A stretch of 64,000 nt of DNA from Saccharophagus degradans 2-40 (GTDB taxonomy: Bacteria > Pseudomonadota > Gammaproteobacteria > Pseudomonadales > Cellvibrionaceae). This document shows positions 29,298 to 39,010 of the stretch, piece after piece (position 1 is the stretch's first letter; each line of letters starts with the position of its first letter). Both the position numbers and the translations under genes were made by a program. The notes beneath the pieces were generated by a model. That model worked only from the letters and a program-made list of their open reading frames with translations, was not told the DNA's origin and made no database searches. The stretch spans positions 1,240,001-1,304,000 of the forward strand of contig NC_007912.1 of the NCBI RefSeq assembly GCF_000013665.1, given 5' to 3'.

Positions 29298-30848
29298 ATG
29301 GTTAGACACAAAGTATTAATGCTCGCGGCAGAAAACGGGCGTTTTGCCGGGGCGAAAGTTGGTGGTGTGGGTGATGTAATTCGAGATCTACCGCCAGTGC
29401 TAAACGAGGCTGGGTGCGACGTTATGGTTGCAATGCCTTCCTATGGCTTTTTAGCGCGACTGCCTCAGTTGGAAGCCGTTGCTACGCTCAAGGTTATGTT
29501 TGGTGGTATTGTGAAGAGTGTAGAGCTGTTGCGTTTAGTTGACAGCGCTCACCCAGAGCAAGTGTACATTTTTCATCACCCCGATTTTGCGCCACAGGGT
29601 GAGCGCGTATATTGCGACGATAGTAACGATCGCCCCTTTGCAACGGATGCTAATAAATTTGCTTTGTTTTGCGCGTCGGTAGCTACGGCATTACTAACAG
29701 ACGTATTGGCAATGCCAAGTGTTATTCATTGTCACGATTGGCATACTGGCTTTTTGCCAATGCTAACTCGACGTTGTGCGGACTATGCGCGTTTAGCTCC
29801 AATCAAAATTGTTTACACCATTCATAATTTAGCCATGCAGGGCGTACGACCGCTTACGAGTGACCCCTCATCGTTACACGCATGGTTTCCTAATTTATCT
29901 GGCGAGCTTTCAGATATTTATGACCCCGACTATCGCAATTGTGTGAACCCCATGCGTGCGGCCATTCGTTTAGCTGATGTGGTGCACACTGTGTCGCCTA
30001 CTTATGCGAGCGAAATTTTACAGCCTAGCGATACCGAGCAAGGCGTGTTTGGCGGCGAGCGTTTACAGGCAGATTTACAAGAAAAAGCCGATAGGAACGC
30101 GCTGTTTGGCATTCTTAATGGTTGTAATTACCCTGCTAAAAGCCCGCGAAAACCTTCCAAAAAAACTGTGGTGGCAACAGCGTTAGCTGCCGTAGAAAAG
30201 TGGATGGGGGCAAGCGTACAGTTAAGTAGCACACACTACTTGGCAGACAGGCGTTTACTTACTTGGGCCGAAAAAGCGAAGGGTATTACGGTCACCTCTG
30301 TTGGGCGAATAACCGAGCAAAAAGTAAGGTTGCTTTTTTCGCCCGCTCCAAACGGCAAAATAGCATTGGCCAATATGTTGGATTCGCTAGGCAAAGACGG
30401 CGTATTCATAATGCTTGGCTCTGGGGCTGCGCACTACGAAGCGGCACTCACTAAGCTCGCAGGGCAGTACGCCAACTTTATATTTTTAAATGGTTACGAA
30501 GAGACCTTATCTGAATTGCTGTATCACTATGGTGATTTATTCTTAATGCCAAGCTCATTCGAGCCATGCGGAATTAGCCAGTTGTTAGCGATGCGCGCGG
30601 GGCAGCCCTGTTTAGTAAGCAGTGTGGGAGGCTTAAAAGATACCGTTACTCATCACGCGAATGGTTTTGTATTCGACGGCGCTAACGATGCCGAGCGAGT
30701 GGTGAATATGCAGCGCTGTTTTGATGATGCACTCGCGCTATACCATAAGCAGCCTGAAGCTTATAAAAAAATAAGTGTGCAAGCGAAAAGCACGCGCTTT
30801 ACTTGGGCCGAGAGCGCAAAAGAATATATAGCTAAACTCTATGGCTAG
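29298..30848 (+). CDS. glgA: Glycogen/starch synthase (GT5 family), divergent
   Basis: GlgA extends alpha-1,4-glucan from ADP-glucose. The protein is 516 residues from the ATG at 29298, one base after glgC, with no obvious ribosome-binding site, so translation by coupling is likely. AKVGGVGDVIRDLPPVL is the ADP-glucose loop, HCHDWHTGFLPML and YTIHNLAMQG are GT5 motifs, and PSSFEPCGISQLLAMRAGQP holds the catalytic glutamate. It departs from classical GlgA in the middle: the segments after LNG and after VGRITEQK lack the usual GVD.. and GLDL signatures. The donor preference is inferred from the adjacent glgC. Confidence 0.85.
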   Translation: MVRHKVLMLAAENGRFAGAKVGGVGDVIRDLPPVLNEAGCDVMVAMPSYGFLARLPQLEAVATLKVMFGGIVKSVELLRLVDSAHPEQVYIFHHPDFAPQGERVYCDDSNDRPFATDANKFALFCASVATALLTDVLAMPSVIHCHDWHTGFLPMLTRRCADYARLAPIKIVYTIHNLAMQGVRPLTSDPSSLHAWFPNLSGELSDIYDPDYRNCVNPMRAAIRLADVVHTVSPTYASEILQPSDTEQGVFGGERLQADLQEKADRNALFGILNGCNYPAKSPRKPSKKTVVATALAAVEKWMGASVQLSSTHYLADRRLLTWAEKAKGITVTSVGRITEQKVRLLFSPAPNGKIALANMLDSLGKDGVFIMLGSGAAHYEAALTKLAGQYANFIFLNGYEETLSELLYHYGDLFLMPSSFEPCGISQLLAMRAGQPCLVSSVGGLKDTVTHHANGFVFDGANDAERVVNMQRCFDDALALYHKQPEAYKKISVQAKSTRFTWAESAKEYIAKLYG

Positions 30849-30884
30849 TTAACGCCTATTTTGTTGTAAATATAACACTTTTGT

Positions 30885-30912
30885 AAAACGCCCAATTCAG
30901 GGCGTTTTTTTA
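30885..30912 (+). terminator. Terminator of the glycogen operon
   Basis: AAAACGCCC-aattca-GGGCGTTTT continues into a T tract, forming a clear nine-pair intrinsic terminator after glgA. Confidence 0.9.
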
Positions 30913-30934
30913 TTTTCTAGATTTGGTCAACTAC

Positions 30935-30962
30935 CTGACACCTTGCAGCGCTAAGCTATACT
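30935..30962 (+). promoter_or_regulatory. Sigma70 promoter candidate for pckA
   Basis: CTGACA (30935-30940), a 16-base spacer and TATACT (30957-30962) each match consensus at five of six positions. Transcription would start near 30969, giving a leader of about 95 bases. Confidence 0.6.
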
Positions 30963-31065
30963 TAAAGTGTAGCTGCAATAACGGTTGCGTTATTGGCGGC
31001 TTTTGGAAATATATTGAAAGCTTATTGGAAGGTGACTTGAAGCGATAAAACGCGGGAGAAGGTAT

Positions 31066-32721
31066 ATGGCACTAAACGAGCAGCAAACGAATTTTAAAAT
31101 AGGTGCGCCTTTCGCTTCTGATGTGTCTGTGTTTTTAGCTAATCTGGGTATAAGCGCAAGCGAAATTGTGCGCAACCCTAGTTACGACATGTTGTACAGG
31201 AATGAGTTAGATGAAAATTTACAAGGCTGCGAGCGCGGTATTTTAACCAAAACCGGTGCAGTGAATGTAGATACTGGCGTTTTTACTGGTCGGTCGCCGA
31301 AGGATAAATATATTGTTAAAGATGAAAAAGCATCGGCGAATGTTTGGTGGCCCAGCGATGCCGCGTCTAACGATAACCATCCTATGGATCAAAGTACGTG
31401 GACCAGACTAAAAGCAGTGTGTACCAATCAACTTAATAATAAGCCGCTGTATGTTGTGGATGCATTTTGCGGTGCCAGCGACGATGTGCGCGTAAGTGTA
31501 CGATTTGTTACAGAGGTGGCGTGGCAGGCGCACTTTGTTACTAATATGTTTATTCGTCCGACCCAGGCGCAGCTTGATGCGTTTACTCCAGACTTTGTTG
31601 TGTTGAATGCTTCCAAGGCTGTAAATACGCAATGGCAGCAGCAGGGGTTAAACTCTGAAAATTTTGTAGCCTTTAATTTAACTGAAAACATGCAGCTTAT
31701 TGGCGGCACCTGGTATGGTGGCGAAATGAAAAAAGGCATGTTCTCGGTAATGAATTATTACTTGCCACTACATGGCCGAGCCTCCATGCACGCCTCTGCC
31801 AATGTTGGTAGCGATGGCGATGTGGCCGTTTTCTTTGGCTTGTCTGGCACGGGCAAAACAACACTCTCAGCAGACCCTCAGCGCGCTCTCATTGGCGACG
31901 ATGAGTTGGGGTGGGATGACGAAGGCGTATTTAATTTAGAGGGCGGCTGCTACGCTAAAACCATTGATTTAAGTGAGCAAAACGAACCCGATATCTTTCG
32001 CGCAATTCGGCGAGATGCACTGCTTGAAAATGTTGCAGTGGATGCGAATGGCGAGGTGGATTATAGCGATGTAAGTAAAACGCAAAATACGCGAGTGTCT
32101 TACCCTATTTATCACATTCCAAATTGCGTTAAGCCTGTGTCACGTGGTGGTCACGCGCGTAAAATTATCTTTCTTACCGCCGATGCCTTTGGTGTGTTTC
32201 CGCCAGTAAGTAAGCTTACCGACGAGCAGGCGCAGTACCACTTTTTATCGGGTTTTACCTCAAAGGTAGCGGGCACCGAGCTGGGGGTAACCGAGCCTAG
32301 TCCTACTTTCTCTGCCTGCTTTGGCGAGGCGTTTTTATCTTTACACCCTACGGTTTATGCGCGGGAATTGATCAAGCGTATGCATGCGAATGGCACGCAG
32401 GCTTATTTGGTGAATACTGGCTGGAACGGCAAGGGGAAGCGCATTTCATTGCCAGATACTCGTGCCATAATCAACGCCATTATGGATGGCTCTATCGACA
32501 GTGCCCCCTGCGCGACATTGCCTTATTTTAATTTGGCATTCCCTACGCAGTTGTCAGGGGTAGATAGCGCTATCTTGGACCCGCAGGTTTCTCATAATGC
32601 TGGAGGTTGGGATGTGCAGGCGAAAGCATTGGCAAAACTATTTGCCACTAATTTTAAAAAATATACCAGCGAAGCCTTGGGGCAGCACTTACAAGCGGTA
32701 GGGCCGGCGGGGTTTGAATAA
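31066..32721 (+). CDS. pckA: Phosphoenolpyruvate carboxykinase (ATP)
   Basis: PckA converts oxaloacetate and ATP to PEP and CO2, the entry step of gluconeogenesis. The kinase-1a motif [16 protein letters not shown], the metal-binding [15 protein letters not shown] and the phosphate-binding stretch SMHASANVG are present. At 551 residues it is slightly longer than E. coli (540). It has its own promoter and a GGGAGAAGG site. Placed beside the glycogen operon it supplies the gluconeogenic flux toward glucose phosphates. Confidence 0.96.
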   Translation: MALNEQQTNFKIGAPFASDVSVFLANLGISASEIVRNPSYDMLYRNELDENLQGCERGILTKTGAVNVDTGVFTGRSPKDKYIVKDEKASANVWWPSDAASNDNHPMDQSTWTRLKAVCTNQLNNKPLYVVDAFCGASDDVRVSVRFVTEVAWQAHFVTNMFIRPTQAQLDAFTPDFVVLNASKAVNTQWQQQGLNSENFVAFNLTENMQLIGGTWYGGEMKKGMFSVMNYYLPLHGRASMHASANVGSDGDVAVFFGLSGTGKTTLSADPQRALIGDDELGWDDEGVFNLEGGCYAKTIDLSEQNEPDIFRAIRRDALLENVAVDANGEVDYSDVSKTQNTRVSYPIYHIPNCVKPVSRGGHARKIIFLTADAFGVFPPVSKLTDEQAQYHFLSGFTSKVAGTELGVTEPSPTFSACFGEAFLSLHPTVYARELIKRMHANGTQAYLVNTGWNGKGKRISLPDTRAIINAIMDGSIDSAPCATLPYFNLAFPTQLSGVDSAILDPQVSHNAGGWDVQAKALAKLFATNFKKYTSEALGQHLQAVGPAGFE

Positions 32722-32734
32722 TGGAGGGAATAAA

Positions 32735-32759
32735 GTGCAGCAGTTAGACACTGCTGCAC
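32735..32759 (+). terminator. Hairpin between convergent pckA and uvrA
   Basis: GTGCAGCAG-ttagaca-CTGCTGCAC is a perfect nine-pair stem 13 bases after pckA. The T tract comes about ten bases later, so termination is plausible but not classical. Confidence 0.55.
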
Positions 32760-32796
32760 ATAGCCTATTTTTAATTTACGCCGTTAAGGCGGAATA

Positions 32797-35637
32797 CTAT
32801 TTAGTTACGCTTTTTGCGTTAAGCATAGGTTTTAAGAAGCGGCCGGTGTGAGAGGCTTTTACTTTAACTATTTGCTCGGGTGTACCTTCTGCCACTATTT
32901 GGCCACCGCCGCTGCCGCCTTCTGGGCCTAAATCAATAATCCAGTCCGCTGTTTTTACAACGTCTAGGTTGTGCTCAATCACCACTATGGTATTGCCGTG
33001 ATCGCGCAGGCGATGCAATACCACCAATAGCTGCTGTATATCGTGGAAGTGTAGGCCTGTAGTGGGTTCATCAAGAATATAAAGGGTTTTGCCTGTGTCG
33101 CGTTTAGATAGCTCTTTAGCCAGTTTCACTCGCTGTGCTTCACCGCCAGATAATGTGGTAGCTGCTTGGCCTAGGCGTATATAGCTTAAGCCCACATCCA
33201 TAAGCGTTTGCAGCTTTTTGGATACCGCAGGAATGGCTTCGAAGAACTCGTTCGCATCTTCAATGGTCATTTCCAGCACTTCGTGAATGCTTTTGCCTTT
33301 GTATTTTATTTCGAGGGTCTCGCGGTTGTAGCGTTTGCCTTTACACACATCGCAGGGAACATACACATCGGGTAGAAAGTGCATTTCTACTTTCACAACA
33401 CCGTCGCCCTGACAGGCTTCGCAGCGACCGCCCTTTACGTTAAAGCTGAATCGGCCTGCTTTATAGCCGCGCGAGCGCGCTTCTTGAGTGCCGGCGAAGA
33501 GCTCGCGCACTGGGGTGAAAATGCCGGTATAGGTTGCGGGGTTGGAGCGCGGTGTGCGGCCAATGGGGCTTTGGTCTATATCGACGCACTTATCCATTAA
33601 CTCTAGGCCATCAATTCCGTCGTGCTCTTGCGCAGTAAGGGTGCTGGCTTTGTTTAATACGGTCGCGGCTACGGGGTAAAGCGTGCCGTTAATTAGAGTA
33701 GATTTACCACTGCCCGAAACACCCGTTACACAGGTCATAACACCGATAGGTATGGATACATCGACGCCGCTTAGGTTGTTGCCCTTTGCGCCGCGAATGG
33801 TGAGGTAAGTGTCGTCTTTCGCGGGGTGGCGAACCTTGGGTATCGCAATGCTTTTACGGCCGGTAAGATAGTCGGCGGTAAGGGAATTCTTTGCCTTCTT
33901 GATTTTATCGTAGGTGCCCTGAGCGATTACTTGGCCGCCGTGCACTCCCGCGCCAGGGCCAATATCAACAATGTAGTCGGCCATACGGATAGCATCTTCA
34001 TCGTGCTCTACCACAATTACCGTGTTGCCTAAATCGCGCAGGTGGGTAAGGGTTTTTAGCAGCCTGTCGTTGTCGCGCTGATGCAACCCAATGGAGGGTT
34101 CGTCGAGAATGTACATCACGCCTACAAGGCCAGCACCTATTTGGCTGGCCAGTCGAATGCGCTGAGCCTCACCGCCGGATAGGGTGTCGGCGCTGCGGTT
34201 TAGAGTGAGGTAGTTAAGGCCAACATCCACCAAAAAGCTAAAGCGATCGCGCAGCTCTTTCAGAATTTTGTCGGCAATCTCATGTTTGGCGCCTTTAAAT
34301 TTTAGCTTGTTGAAATAGTTGAAGGCGTCGCCAACTGGTAGCTCGGTGATAGCGGGCAAGGTGCGATCGTCGATAAAAACATGGCGGGCGTCTTTGCGCA
34401 AGCGTGCGCCGTCGCACTCTGGGCATTTGGATGTGGCGAGGTATTTGGCTAGCTCTTCGCGCACAGATGCAGAATCGGTATCGCGGTAGCGGCGATCCAT
34501 ATTGGGGATAACCCCCTCAAAGGTGTGGCTGCGTTTGTAAACGTCGCCGCGGTCATTCACATAGCTAAAGTCGATGACCTCATCTTTTGAGCCGTACAGA
34601 ATGCATTCGCGGTGTTTCTTGGCGAGCTTGTTCCACGGTTTTTCTACATCAAAGCCGTAGTGCTCTGCGAGTGACGAAAGCATGTGGAAATAGTACAGGT
34701 TGCGTCTATCCCAGCTGCGAATGGCACCTTCTGCGAGAGAGGCTTCGGGAAATTGTACTATTCGGTCTTCGGCGAAATACTGTTTTACCCCAAGGCCGTC
34801 ACAGCTGGGGCAGGCGCCTGCGGGGTTGTTGAATGAGAATAAGCGCGGCTCTAGCTCTGTAAGTGAGTAGTCACATACTGGGCAGGCGTGCTTGGCAGAG
34901 AATACTTGGTCGGGGCGATCGCCATCCATATCGGCAATAATGGCAATGCCCTCGGCGAGGTTTACAGCTGTTTCAAAGGATTCCGCCAATCGAATTTGCA
35001 GGTCATCGCGCACCTTAAAGCGATCCACAATTACTTCAATTGTGTGCTTTTTCTTTTTGTCTAATTCTGGCGCGTCGTCTAGGTCTACCACTATGCCGTC
35101 TATACGGGCGCGAATAAAACCGTCTCGTCGCAAGCCATCTAGTGTATGTAAGTGCTCACCTTTGCGATCTTTTACTACCGGCGCAAGCAGCATAACCTTA
35201 CTGCCTTCGGGCAGTTTTAGTACGGTATCTACCATTTGCGAAATGGTTTGAGCAGCCAGTGGCTCGCCGTGCTCGGGGCAGCGAGGCTCGCCTACGCGGG
35301 CAAACAGTAAGCGCAGGTAGTCGTATATTTCGGTGATGGTACCCACGGTAGAGCGGGGGTTGTGAGAGGTAGATTTTTGCTCAATAGAAATGGCAGGGCT
35401 TAAGCCTTCTATGTGATCGACATCGGGCTTTTCCATCATCGATAGAAATTGGCGCGCATAGGTAGAGAGCGATTCTACATAGCGTCTTTGCCCCTCTGCA
35501 TACAGTGTGTCGAATGCCAGAGACGATTTCCCCGAGCCAGATAGGCCGGTGATAACAATAAGCTTATCGCGGGGGAGGTCGATATCAACATTTTTGAGGT
35601 TATGGGTGCGCGCGCCACGTACTACGATTTTATCCAC
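32797..35637 (-). CDS. uvrA: UvrABC excinuclease subunit A
   Basis: UvrA (946 residues) detects bulky DNA lesions and loads UvrB in nucleotide excision repair. It carries two ABC ATPase modules: the first Walker A is [19 protein letters not shown] near residue 31, the second [15 protein letters not shown] near residue 645, each with LSGGEAQR signatures. Zinc modules show as CPVCDYS/CPSCDG and [18 protein letters not shown] see no clear LexA box (CTGT-N8-ACAG) in the 180 bases upstream. Its neighbourhood with yajR and ssb is conserved in Pseudomonas, except for the extra LuxR gene here. Confidence 0.98.
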   Translation of the reverse strand: MDKIVVRGARTHNLKNVDIDLPRDKLIVITGLSGSGKSSLAFDTLYAEGQRRYVESLSTYARQFLSMMEKPDVDHIEGLSPAISIEQKSTSHNPRSTVGTITEIYDYLRLLFARVGEPRCPEHGEPLAAQTISQMVDTVLKLPEGSKVMLLAPVVKDRKGEHLHTLDGLRRDGFIRARIDGIVVDLDDAPELDKKKKHTIEVIVDRFKVRDDLQIRLAESFETAVNLAEGIAIIADMDGDRPDQVFSAKHACPVCDYSLTELEPRLFSFNNPAGACPSCDGLGVKQYFAEDRIVQFPEASLAEGAIRSWDRRNLYYFHMLSSLAEHYGFDVEKPWNKLAKKHRECILYGSKDEVIDFSYVNDRGDVYKRSHTFEGVIPNMDRRYRDTDSASVREELAKYLATSKCPECDGARLRKDARHVFIDDRTLPAITELPVGDAFNYFNKLKFKGAKHEIADKILKELRDRFSFLVDVGLNYLTLNRSADTLSGGEAQRIRLASQIGAGLVGVMYILDEPSIGLHQRDNDRLLKTLTHLRDLGNTVIVVEHDEDAIRMADYIVDIGPGAGVHGGQVIAQGTYDKIKKAKNSLTADYLTGRKSIAIPKVRHPAKDDTYLTIRGAKGNNLSGVDVSIPIGVMTCVTGVSGSGKSTLINGTLYPVAATVLNKASTLTAQEHDGIDGLELMDKCVDIDQSPIGRTPRSNPATYTGIFTPVRELFAGTQEARSRGYKAGRFSFNVKGGRCEACQGDGVVKVEMHFLPDVYVPCDVCKGKRYNRETLEIKYKGKSIHEVLEMTIEDANEFFEAIPAVSKKLQTLMDVGLSYIRLGQAATTLSGGEAQRVKLAKELSKRDTGKTLYILDEPTTGLHFHDIQQLLVVLHRLRDHGNTIVVIEHNLDVVKTADWIIDLGPEGGSGGGQIVAEGTPEQIVKVKASHTGRFLKPMLNAKSVTK

Positions 35638-35818
35638 GTCGTGAAATCCCGATTTTGTGTTTGTGTATTTCTGAGTGCTTTGTACTGCTGTTTAGCAAAG
35701 CCCAACAGTATAAGCGCTTTTGGCGAGGGTTTCGCCAGTCACTTATACGCAAGATGGAAAAAGACGGACTTCTTTAGGGAATGGTTTGAGTTGGGAGAGC
35801 CCTTCTAAAAAGAAAGGG

Positions 35819-36484
35819 CTAGATAAGATCTGCTTCGCTTAGGTCGCGAACCCAGTTACTGGCCTCTAGACGATTGCGCACGCCTATTTTTTTATACACG
35901 TTGTAAAGGTGACTTTTTACTGTGTGTTCACTCACTTTTAATGCGGTGGAGATATCCGCATTGGTGGCGCCGTCTTTAATTAGTTTTAAAATTTGGCGTT
36001 CACGGCGAGTGAGTTTTACATCCGGGTGGGCCACTTTACTTGGCGCGCGTCGGTTCTTGTCCAAAAAGTGATGCAGCAATCTGCGTGGTACCCAGTAATC
36101 GCCATCTAGCAGGCATTGTAGGCCACGAATAAGCTGTTGTTGGTCTGAGTCGACGTAAAATATGCCCGACATACAGGGCCAGTCTAAGATGCTCTCATGC
36201 TCGCTGGCATATTCGGCATTTAAAAGTGCTGCAGTGCCTTCACTGTGTTGTTCGTGATAGGCGTGCGCTATATCGCGCAGCGCGGCGATGTCTTGACCTT
36301 GGCAGTCAATGAGCAATACGCGGGGTGCGCTAGGTATATCTTTTAAAGCTTTGTACACGGTGCAGTCTAGCTTCAGCTCGTCAGCAATTAGCTTTGCGAG
36401 TAGGCCAGTTTGCAAGCTGCTTTTGGGGGAGCACAGGGCAATGCCATTGTTGTCTAACGCTGCTTGGTTTGCTTCTGTCAACAC
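35819..36484 (-). CDS. LuxR-family transcriptional regulator, CsgD/VpsT-like
   Basis: This 221-residue DNA-binding protein has a C-terminal LuxR helix-turn-helix (residues about 157-215: LTRRERQILKLIKDGATNAD, SEHTVKSHLYNVYKKIGVRN) and a degenerate receiver domain at the N-terminus. The usual pair of acidic residues after strand 1 is missing, although an aspartate (D60 in VLLIDCQGQ) occupies the phospho-acceptor position. Residues 131-134 read WVPR, at the same position as the c-di-GMP-binding W[FLM][TS]R of VpsT. This resembles biofilm regulators VpsT (224 aa) and CsgD (216 aa). It lies between uvrA and yajR. Targets are unknown. Confidence 0.75.
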   Translation of the reverse strand: MLTEANQAALDNNGIALCSPKSSLQTGLLAKLIADELKLDCTVYKALKDIPSAPRVLLIDCQGQDIAALRDIAHAYHEQHSEGTAALLNAEYASEHESILDWPCMSGIFYVDSDQQQLIRGLQCLLDGDYWVPRRLLHHFLDKNRRAPSKVAHPDVKLTRRERQILKLIKDGATNADISTALKVSEHTVKSHLYNVYKKIGVRNRLEASNWVRDLSEADLI

Positions 36485-36924
36485 GAATTTACCTAGGTTG
36501 TTTCACACTGCAATAGGGCTGAGGTGTCTCAGCTGCAGATTTTTATTTTAGTACATTTACTTTGGACTGCCAGACCACTACAGATAGACCTGATAATGCT
36601 CAATCAGGGTTGACGTCCAATATCAACAGGCACACTTAAAGTGTGTGGGTGCAGCGAAGTGAATGATAATTATATGGTTAAAAAAGGCAAAAAAGCGCCA
36701 ATATTTCGGCATTGTACCGCATTTCTGTAGGTTGCAATACAAAAAAGACCAACCGATGAACGCTATGATGACCTTAGTGGCGGTATTGTTGGCGTACGTC
36801 TCATTTGTTGGGCGCAATAGTTTAATAGAAGTTTTATTTTGAATATGACAACTTGGTGGGTATTCGCAGCAGCCTATTGTCCTCCGGTCTGTTAAAATGC
36901 ACGCCTTTTTTGGGGGATGATCGT
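36485..36924 (+). other. Gene-free divergent intergenic region between the LuxR regulator and yajR
   Basis: This stretch of 440 bases is A/T-rich with no convincing gene. An open frame on the minus strand (36623-36961) has no ribosome-binding site or recognisable domain and runs into yajR. The region should hold the promoters of both flanking genes. No LexA box or other known operator is obvious. Confidence 0.6.
36890..36898 (+). promoter_or_regulatory. Extended -10 promoter candidate for yajR
   Basis: TGTTAAAAT is an extended -10 element (TG-n-TAAAAT) without a clear -35. Initiation near 36905 would fall 20 bases before the proposed TTG start and excludes the longer upstream start. Confidence 0.4.
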
Positions 36925-38271
36925 TTGGCAAGTGAAGTTCGGGCTGTAAGCTCGCTAGCATTGTTGTATGCGTTTAGGATGTTGGGCCTATTTATGGTGC
37001 TGCCTATTCTCGTGCTTTATGCCGGCGACTACCCAGGTGCAACGCCTTTTACTTTGGGGTTGGCACTTGGTATTTATGGTTTAACTCAAGCTGTCTTTCA
37101 AATTCCCCTTGGTTTGCTCTCAGACTTTATTGGCCGCAAACCCGTTATTATTGCAGGCTTGTTGGTGTTTTGTGCCGGCAGTGTGCTTGCAGGTACGGCC
37201 GAATCGGTAGAGTGGTTAATTATTGGTAGAGCCCTACAAGGCAGTGGCGCCATTGCAAGTACCATTATGGCCATGGTGGCCGACCTTACCTCTGAGCAAA
37301 ACCGCACCAAAGCCATGGCCGCTATTGGCGCTTCTATTGGGTTGTCGTTTTCGCTGGCGATGATTTTAGGGCCTACGGTGGGCGCGTTTGGTGGCTTATC
37401 GGTGGTGTTTTATTTTTCTGCGGTACTGGCGCTTATTGGTGTGTGCATTGTGATCTTTTTAGTGCCTCGCCCGCCGCAAGTAGGGCACTCTCACCGCGAC
37501 AGTGGCGCGGTGCCAGAGCTTATTATGCAAACCCTTAAAAACACCGAGCTGCTGCGTTTAAATTTCGGTATTTTTACTTTGCACGCGTTGCTAATGGCCT
37601 GTTTCTTGGCAATTCCTGTTGTAGTGGAAAGTAGTTTAGGTATTCCTCGGGGTAAGCATTGGCAGGTTTACTTGCCAATGTTGGCTATCGCGTTGGGCGT
37701 AGTGCTGCCGCTCATTATGGTTGCTGAGCGCAATCGCAAGTTAAAGCCCGTTTTCTTGTTTGCCATTGCTGTGCTTGTTGTTTCGCAAGCTAGCTTAGCG
37801 GTTGTTCCGTTGGCGGGCTGGCCGTTTTTATTGCTAATGCTGCTGTTTTTCGTGGCGTTTAACCTGCTGGAGGCTTGTTTGCCTTCGTTGGTCAGTAAGC
37901 TTGCACCTGTAGGTGCCAAAGGCACGGCGATGGGGGTGTATTCCACTAGCCAGTTTTTAGGGGCGTTTATTGGCGGGTCTGTTGGAGGTTACATTTTTAC
38001 CCTGTGGGGTATGGATGGCCTGTTCGCTGCTGGCGCGCTTTGCGCTGCCGCTTGGTTCGCAGTAGCTGCATCTATGCGCACTCCGCGCCACTTAAGCAGC
38101 ATGTGTATGGGCGTTCAGCGTGAAAGCGGCGCACAGTGTGCGATTGATGTACTCACATTGCCGGGCGTAGTAGAGGCTCTGTGGGTCGAGCAGGAAGGTT
38201 TGTTGTATTTAAAAGTAGATAATCGAGAGCTGGATAGGTCCCAGTTGGATGATTTGATTGCGGCGCAATAA
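36925..38271 (+). CDS. yajR: MFS transporter YajR with C-terminal YAM domain
   Basis: This 12-helix major facilitator antiporter resembles E. coli YajR throughout: RMLGLFMVLPILVLYAGDYP, then motif A-like FQIPLGLLSDFIGRKP, RALQGSGAIASTIMAMVADL, and KGTAMGVYSTSQFLGAFIGG. The last 65 residues match the ferredoxin-like YAM domain (CAIDVLTLPGVVEALW...). The substrate is unknown in the family. I propose the TTG at 36925 (448 residues), seven bases after GGGGGA. An in-frame TTG at 36853 lies upstream of the candidate promoter. It precedes ssb as in Pseudomonas. Confidence 0.9.
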   Translation: MASEVRAVSSLALLYAFRMLGLFMVLPILVLYAGDYPGATPFTLGLALGIYGLTQAVFQIPLGLLSDFIGRKPVIIAGLLVFCAGSVLAGTAESVEWLIIGRALQGSGAIASTIMAMVADLTSEQNRTKAMAAIGASIGLSFSLAMILGPTVGAFGGLSVVFYFSAVLALIGVCIVIFLVPRPPQVGHSHRDSGAVPELIMQTLKNTELLRLNFGIFTLHALLMACFLAIPVVVESSLGIPRGKHWQVYLPMLAIALGVVLPLIMVAERNRKLKPVFLFAIAVLVVSQASLAVVPLAGWPFLLLMLLFFVAFNLLEACLPSLVSKLAPVGAKGTAMGVYSTSQFLGAFIGGSVGGYIFTLWGMDGLFAAGALCAAAWFAVAASMRTPRHLSSMCMGVQRESGAQCAIDVLTLPGVVEALWVEQEGLLYLKVDNRELDRSQLDDLIAAQ

Positions 38272-38409
38272 AGCGCCATCATAGACGGGCTTTTCAGCAA
38301 TGATCTAGAATAGCCGTTTGACATTCGCATAGCGATATTAAAGATTGGGTGCCTGCCGTCATACGGGGCCTATATCTATCGCGATGGCACTACATAATTT
38401 GGAGGAATC

Positions 38410-38937
38410 ATGGCGCAACGAGGTGTAAATAAAGTCATTATTGTTGGTAATCTAGGGCAAGACCCAGAAACCAAATACACTGCCAGTGGCGCAGCAATTA
38501 CTAACGTAAGTATTGCAACGTCAGAAACATGGAAGGATAAGCAAACCGGTCAAGCGCAAGAGCGCACTGAATGGCACCGAGTAGTGTTTTTTAATCGCTT
38601 AGCGGAAATTGCCGGCGAATATTTACGCAAGGGCAGCAAAGTTTATATCGAAGGCGCTCTGCGTACACGCAAGTGGCAAGATCAAGGTGGCCAAGATCGT
38701 TACACTACTGAAATTGTCGCGAACGAGATGCAAATGCTCGACTCTCGCGGTGGCAGCGATGACAGTATGGGCGGCGGTTATCAAAATGCCCCTAGTCGCC
38801 CAGCGCCTGCTCAAGCCCCTGCCCAGCAAGGTGGTGGTGCGCCAGCATACGGCGGCGGTCGTCCACAGCCTGCTCCAGCCCCAGCTGCGCCTCCTGCGCC
38901 AGACATGGACAGCTTTGACGACGATATTCCATTCTAA
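38410..38937 (+). CDS. ssb: Single-stranded DNA-binding protein
   Basis: SSB (175 residues) coats single-stranded DNA and recruits repair and replication proteins. The OB-fold starts [20 protein letters not shown] with [21 protein letters not shown] Gly/Pro/Ala/Gln-rich linker (about residues 118-163) leads to the acidic tip [11 protein letters not shown] that binds partner proteins. GGAGG precedes the ATG. A TTGACA at 38318 could be its -35, but no good -10 follows at the right distance. Confidence 0.97.
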   Translation: MAQRGVNKVIIVGNLGQDPETKYTASGAAITNVSIATSETWKDKQTGQAQERTEWHRVVFFNRLAEIAGEYLRKGSKVYIEGALRTRKWQDQGGQDRYTTEIVANEMQMLDSRGGSDDSMGGGYQNAPSRPAPAQAPAQQGGGAPAYGGGRPQPAPAPAAPPAPDMDSFDDDIPF

Positions 38938-38957
38938 AAACATAACGTTTTGCAGGT

Positions 38958-38987
38958 AAGCCCTAAGTTCTTTAGGGCTTTTCTTTT
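38958..38987 (+). terminator. Terminator of ssb
   Basis: AAGCCCTAA-gttct-TTAGGGCTT followed by TTCTTTTT forms a good intrinsic terminator 20 bases after the stop. Confidence 0.88.
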
Positions 38988-39010
38988 TGCTCGCTTAATG
39001 GAGCTACCTT

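Noticed and set aside
35638-35818. Possible LexA box upstream of uvrA
   Set aside because: CTGT and ACAG elements are present (around 35688-35708) but the spacing is 13 bases, not the 8 of a LexA site.
35798-35820. Hairpin at the 3' end of the LuxR gene as terminator
   Set aside because: A stem of AGCCCTT/AAGGGCT exists, but no T tract follows on the minus strand; it is not listed as a terminator.
36568-36586. Possible LexA box in the LuxR-yajR intergenic region
   Set aside because: CTG...CAG elements have the wrong spacing and lack the CTGT/ACAG ends.
36623-36961. 112-codon open frame on the minus strand between the LuxR gene and yajR
   Set aside because: No ribosome-binding site, no recognisable domain, and it overlaps the yajR start on the other strand. 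The residue composition looks random.
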